DNA from: Cyanobacteriota bacterium
GTDB lineage: Bacteria > Cyanobacteriota > Cyanobacteriia > PCC-6307 > Cyanobiaceae
Reading direction: 5' to 3'
Length of the DNA: 7,030 nucleotides
Assembly (NCBI GenBank): GCA_026389255.1
Contig: JAPLIF010000217.1
Span: forward strand, 1 to 7,030
The position numbers and the translations under genes were made by a program. This document shows, piece by piece, positions 5,513 through 7,030 of this stretch. How positions within the stretch are numbered: the first letter of the stretch is position 1; every line of letters starts with the position of its first letter. Under the pieces are notes generated by a model. That model saw only the letters and a program-made list of their open reading frames with translations, was not told where the DNA came from and made no database searches.

Positions 5513-7030
5513 ATGGCCAGCACAACCAGTCGTGAAGCTGCTCTGGAGCGGCGCAAAGCGCTCACCAACGGTGGCAAAAAAGCCGAAGGCCGCTTCAATT
5601 CGGCCCCCGTACGGGTGCGATCAGCTGCCGACGCCCGTCCCACCCGCACCGAACCTGTCGCCGCCGCTCCTGTCACCCCTGCCCCTGCTGCTGCAGTCCC
5701 GGTAGCCGCAGCGGTTGTTGCCTCGCGAACCGCGGCAGCCCCCAGACCCAGGGCGGCCAGTTCCGCTGGGGCACGCCAGGCCCCAGCCCTTTCCGGTCCG
5801 TCAGGGGAAGCCCGCCGCAGTCCCGCCCGGGCCATCCCGAACCCCAGTCGCGATCTCGTGCTGGCCCGCCGTGAAGCCCTTTCCCGCCGCGGTAAGCGCG
5901 CCGACAATTCCAGCGATCGCACCCGCAGTGATGTGGCTCATCAGCAGCCCCCTACAGCCAAGGTTGTGGCTGGGGCTGCCCCTGTTGCAGCCAAAGCTGC
6001 CGAACCAGCCCGTTCGTTGAGCAGCAGCGCCGCCCGCAGCCGCAGCCAGGCTGGCCGTAATGGCCATTCCGCCGCTAATGCCGCTGCCGATCGGCGCGCC
6101 ACCGCCAAGCGTTCGGCCCAATACAACCCCAGCCGGGCCCTGGTCCTGGCCCGTCGTGAAGCCCTCTCGAAACGGGGCAAATCGGCCACGACCCCCACCA
6201 GCACTACTGCCGCCGCGGTGGCACGCCAGGCCAATCCCGACCTGACAACCCGTGAGCTGGCCCAGAAGGTGCGGGAACTCAAGAGCAAGGTGGGCTCGGC
6301 TGGTACGGCCCGAAATGGCGGAGGTTGTCGCCCCTCCGGCCCCAACCGCAACGGGGCCCGCTTGGCTGCCGCGGCCGAAGCCAGTTGGAAGGTGGGCCTG
6401 ACCGAAACCAGCCAGGGTCAGACCGTCACCGGTACCCAGGCCAACCGTTCTTTGGCTACCACGGGTAACGAAGCCGGAACCTGCCGCACCGTTACTGGTA
6501 CTGAATATCTCGGCGCCGAGATTTTTAATACCTTCTGCCAGAGCGCTCCTTTGGGCACCCAGCCGGCGAAGGTGCGGGTCTCCGCTACCAGCCAGGGCAA
6601 TCGTGTCACGGGCAACGAGGTGGGTCGCTCCGAGAAGGTCACCGGCGATGAACCGGGCACCTGCAAGCTGGTCACCGGTACCGAATACGTCTCGGCCAAC
6701 CAGGATGGTGCCTGGTGTGGGGTGTCCACTCCTGGTCCCCGCAAGGTGGGCCATGGCCTGAGCGCCGGTGGCCAGGCCGTCTCCGGAGTCATGGTGGGCC
6801 GCTCCGAGCGGGTTACCGGCAACGAGAGCGGCTCTGGCCGTCAGATTTCAGGCGATCAATACGTCGGCCAGCCGAACCAACTTCCAGGTAATTCCCCCAG
6901 CAAGGTCAGCCAGCTCCAGACCCTGCGGGGCACCGGGGTCACCGGGACATCGGTGGGCCGCAGCGAAAGGGTCACCGGCGACGAACCGGGTTCCTGCCGC
7001 CTGGTCACCGGCGACGAATACGTTGGTAAC
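5513..7030 (+). CDS. csoS2: Alpha-carboxysome scaffold protein CsoS2 (3' part outside the window)
   Basis: CsoS2 is the largely disordered scaffold that binds Rubisco through its N-region and shell hexamers through its middle and C-terminal regions during alpha-carboxysome assembly. The frame from the ATG at 5513 runs 506 codons without a stop to the window edge. Residues 1-262 are basic and rich in Ala, Pro, Ser and Arg, with Rubisco-binding N-motifs at 6-24, 110-130 and 205-225, plus a degenerate one at 244-261. A short conserved-looking GGGCRPSG is at 269-276. From residue 293 four M-repeats begin (at 293, 353, 411 and 464), each built on VTG / TGxE / VTGTEY-type triplets; Cys pairs are at 324/342 and 384/402. 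The start has only a poor Shine-Dalgarno (GGGCGG, 2 bases away), but no other in-frame start exists upstream. The remaining M-repeats and the C-terminal domain lie beyond the window. Whether a ribosomal frameshift occurs, as in Halothiobacillus, cannot be judged here. Confidence 0.96.
   Translation, partial: MASTTSREAALERRKALTNGGKKAEGRFNSAPVRVRSAADARPTRTEPVAAAPVTPAPAAAVPVAAAVVASRTAAAPRPRAASSAGARQAPALSGPSGEARRSPARAIPNPSRDLVLARREALSRRGKRADNSSDRTRSDVAHQQPPTAKVVAGAAPVAAKAAEPARSLSSSAARSRSQAGRNGHSAANAAADRRATAKRSAQYNPSRALVLARREALSKRGKSATTPTSTTAAAVARQANPDLTTRELAQKVRELKSKVGSAGTARNGGGCRPSGPNRNGARLAAAAEASWKVGLTETSQGQTVTGTQANRSLATTGNEAGTCRTVTGTEYLGAEIFNTFCQSAPLGTQPAKVRVSATSQGNRVTGNEVGRSEKVTGDEPGTCKLVTGTEYVSANQDGAWCGVSTPGPRKVGHGLSAGGQAVSGVMVGRSERVTGNESGSGRQISGDQYVGQPNQLPGNSPSKVSQLQTLRGTGVTGTSVGRSERVTGDEPGSCRLVTGDEYVGN
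5528..6295 (+). repeat. CsoS2 N-repeats (Rubisco-binding helices)
   Basis: Three clear copies of a helix motif with the pattern SR-x-L/A-x-x-x-RR-x-A-L-(S/T)-x-x-GK: N1 at residues 6-24 (5528-5584), N2 at 110-130 (5840-5902) and N3 at 205-225 (6125-6187). N2 and N3 are nearly identical (NPSRDLVLARREALSRRGK and NPSRALVLARREALSKRGK). A weaker copy, TTRELAQKVRELKSKVG, ends the region (about 6242-6295). Spacers are Ala/Pro-rich and low complexity. Confidence 0.85.
6389..7030 (+). repeat. CsoS2 M-repeats 1-4 (fourth cut by the edge)
   Basis: Four tandem units of about 50-60 residues start at Lys-Val pairs: M1 6389-6538, M2 6569-6718, M3 6743-6868, M4 6902 to the edge. Each carries three sub-blocks: VTGT/VTGN/VSGV, then TGNE or TGDE, then VTGTEY or ISGDQY. 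M1 and M2 have a Cys after the second block and another about 18 residues later; M3 has Gly442 at the first Cys site and none at the second; M4 has C495 before the edge. M-repeats bind shell hexamers. Confidence 0.85.

Noticed and set aside
5576..5581. Six-A run in csoS2 as a programmed frameshift site
   Set aside because: In frame it reads AAA AAA preceded by C, not an X-XXY-YYZ heptamer, and it lies at codons 22-23, far from the region where CsoS2 frameshifting is known in Halothiobacillus.
5801..6754. Long minus-strand open frame (317 codons) opposite csoS2
   Set aside because: It lies antisense to an intact 506-codon csoS2 frame with clear repeats; the Gly/Ala/Thr-rich translation is the expected shadow of repetitive GC-rich coding DNA.

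Overview
The window reads as chromosomal DNA from an alpha-cyanobacterium (marine or freshwater Synechococcus / Cyanobium / Prochlorococcus group). The evidence is the order csoS1 - cbbL - cbbS - csoS2 with a form IA Rubisco, and a divergent rdgB (HAM1-family) gene just upstream of the carboxysome genes. Chemoautotrophic proteobacteria carry the same parts but normally place csoS1 genes downstream of csoS2. The DNA is visibly GC-rich, most strongly in cbbL and csoS2.

Layout: (1) positions 2-397, the 3' part of a Nudix hydrolase gene cut by the left edge. (2) 427-1591, a minus-strand pair, rdgB then folK: house-cleaning of non-canonical nucleotides and folate synthesis. (3) 1744-2906, a plus-strand pair: a short-type SbtA-family sodium-dependent bicarbonate permease and a small PII-like protein starting 2 bases after the permease stop. 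The permease loses family similarity in its last 14 residues and looks C-terminally truncated. (4) 3094-7030, the alpha-carboxysome operon: shell hexamer CsoS1, Rubisco large and small subunits, and the first 506 codons of the scaffold CsoS2, open at the right edge. The csoS2 frame has no stop in the window.

Together, regions 3 and 4 form a compact carbon-concentrating module: a candidate bicarbonate importer with its PII-like regulator, next to the shell, the enzyme and the scaffold that recruits the enzyme. The N-terminal CsoS2 repeats are Rubisco-binding helices, so the scaffold and its client are encoded side by side.

The gaps inside the carboxysome operon are not empty. Two stem-loops lie between cbbL and cbbS, two more between cbbS and csoS2, and a weaker one between csoS1 and cbbL. 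They probably set mRNA stability or partial termination and so the unequal amounts of these proteins. No RNA genes, insertion sequences, CRISPR arrays or attachment sites were seen. I see no wholly new system; the most notable points are the permease C-terminus, the permease-PII pair beside the carboxysome operon, the intercistronic hairpins and a degenerate fourth N-repeat in CsoS2.
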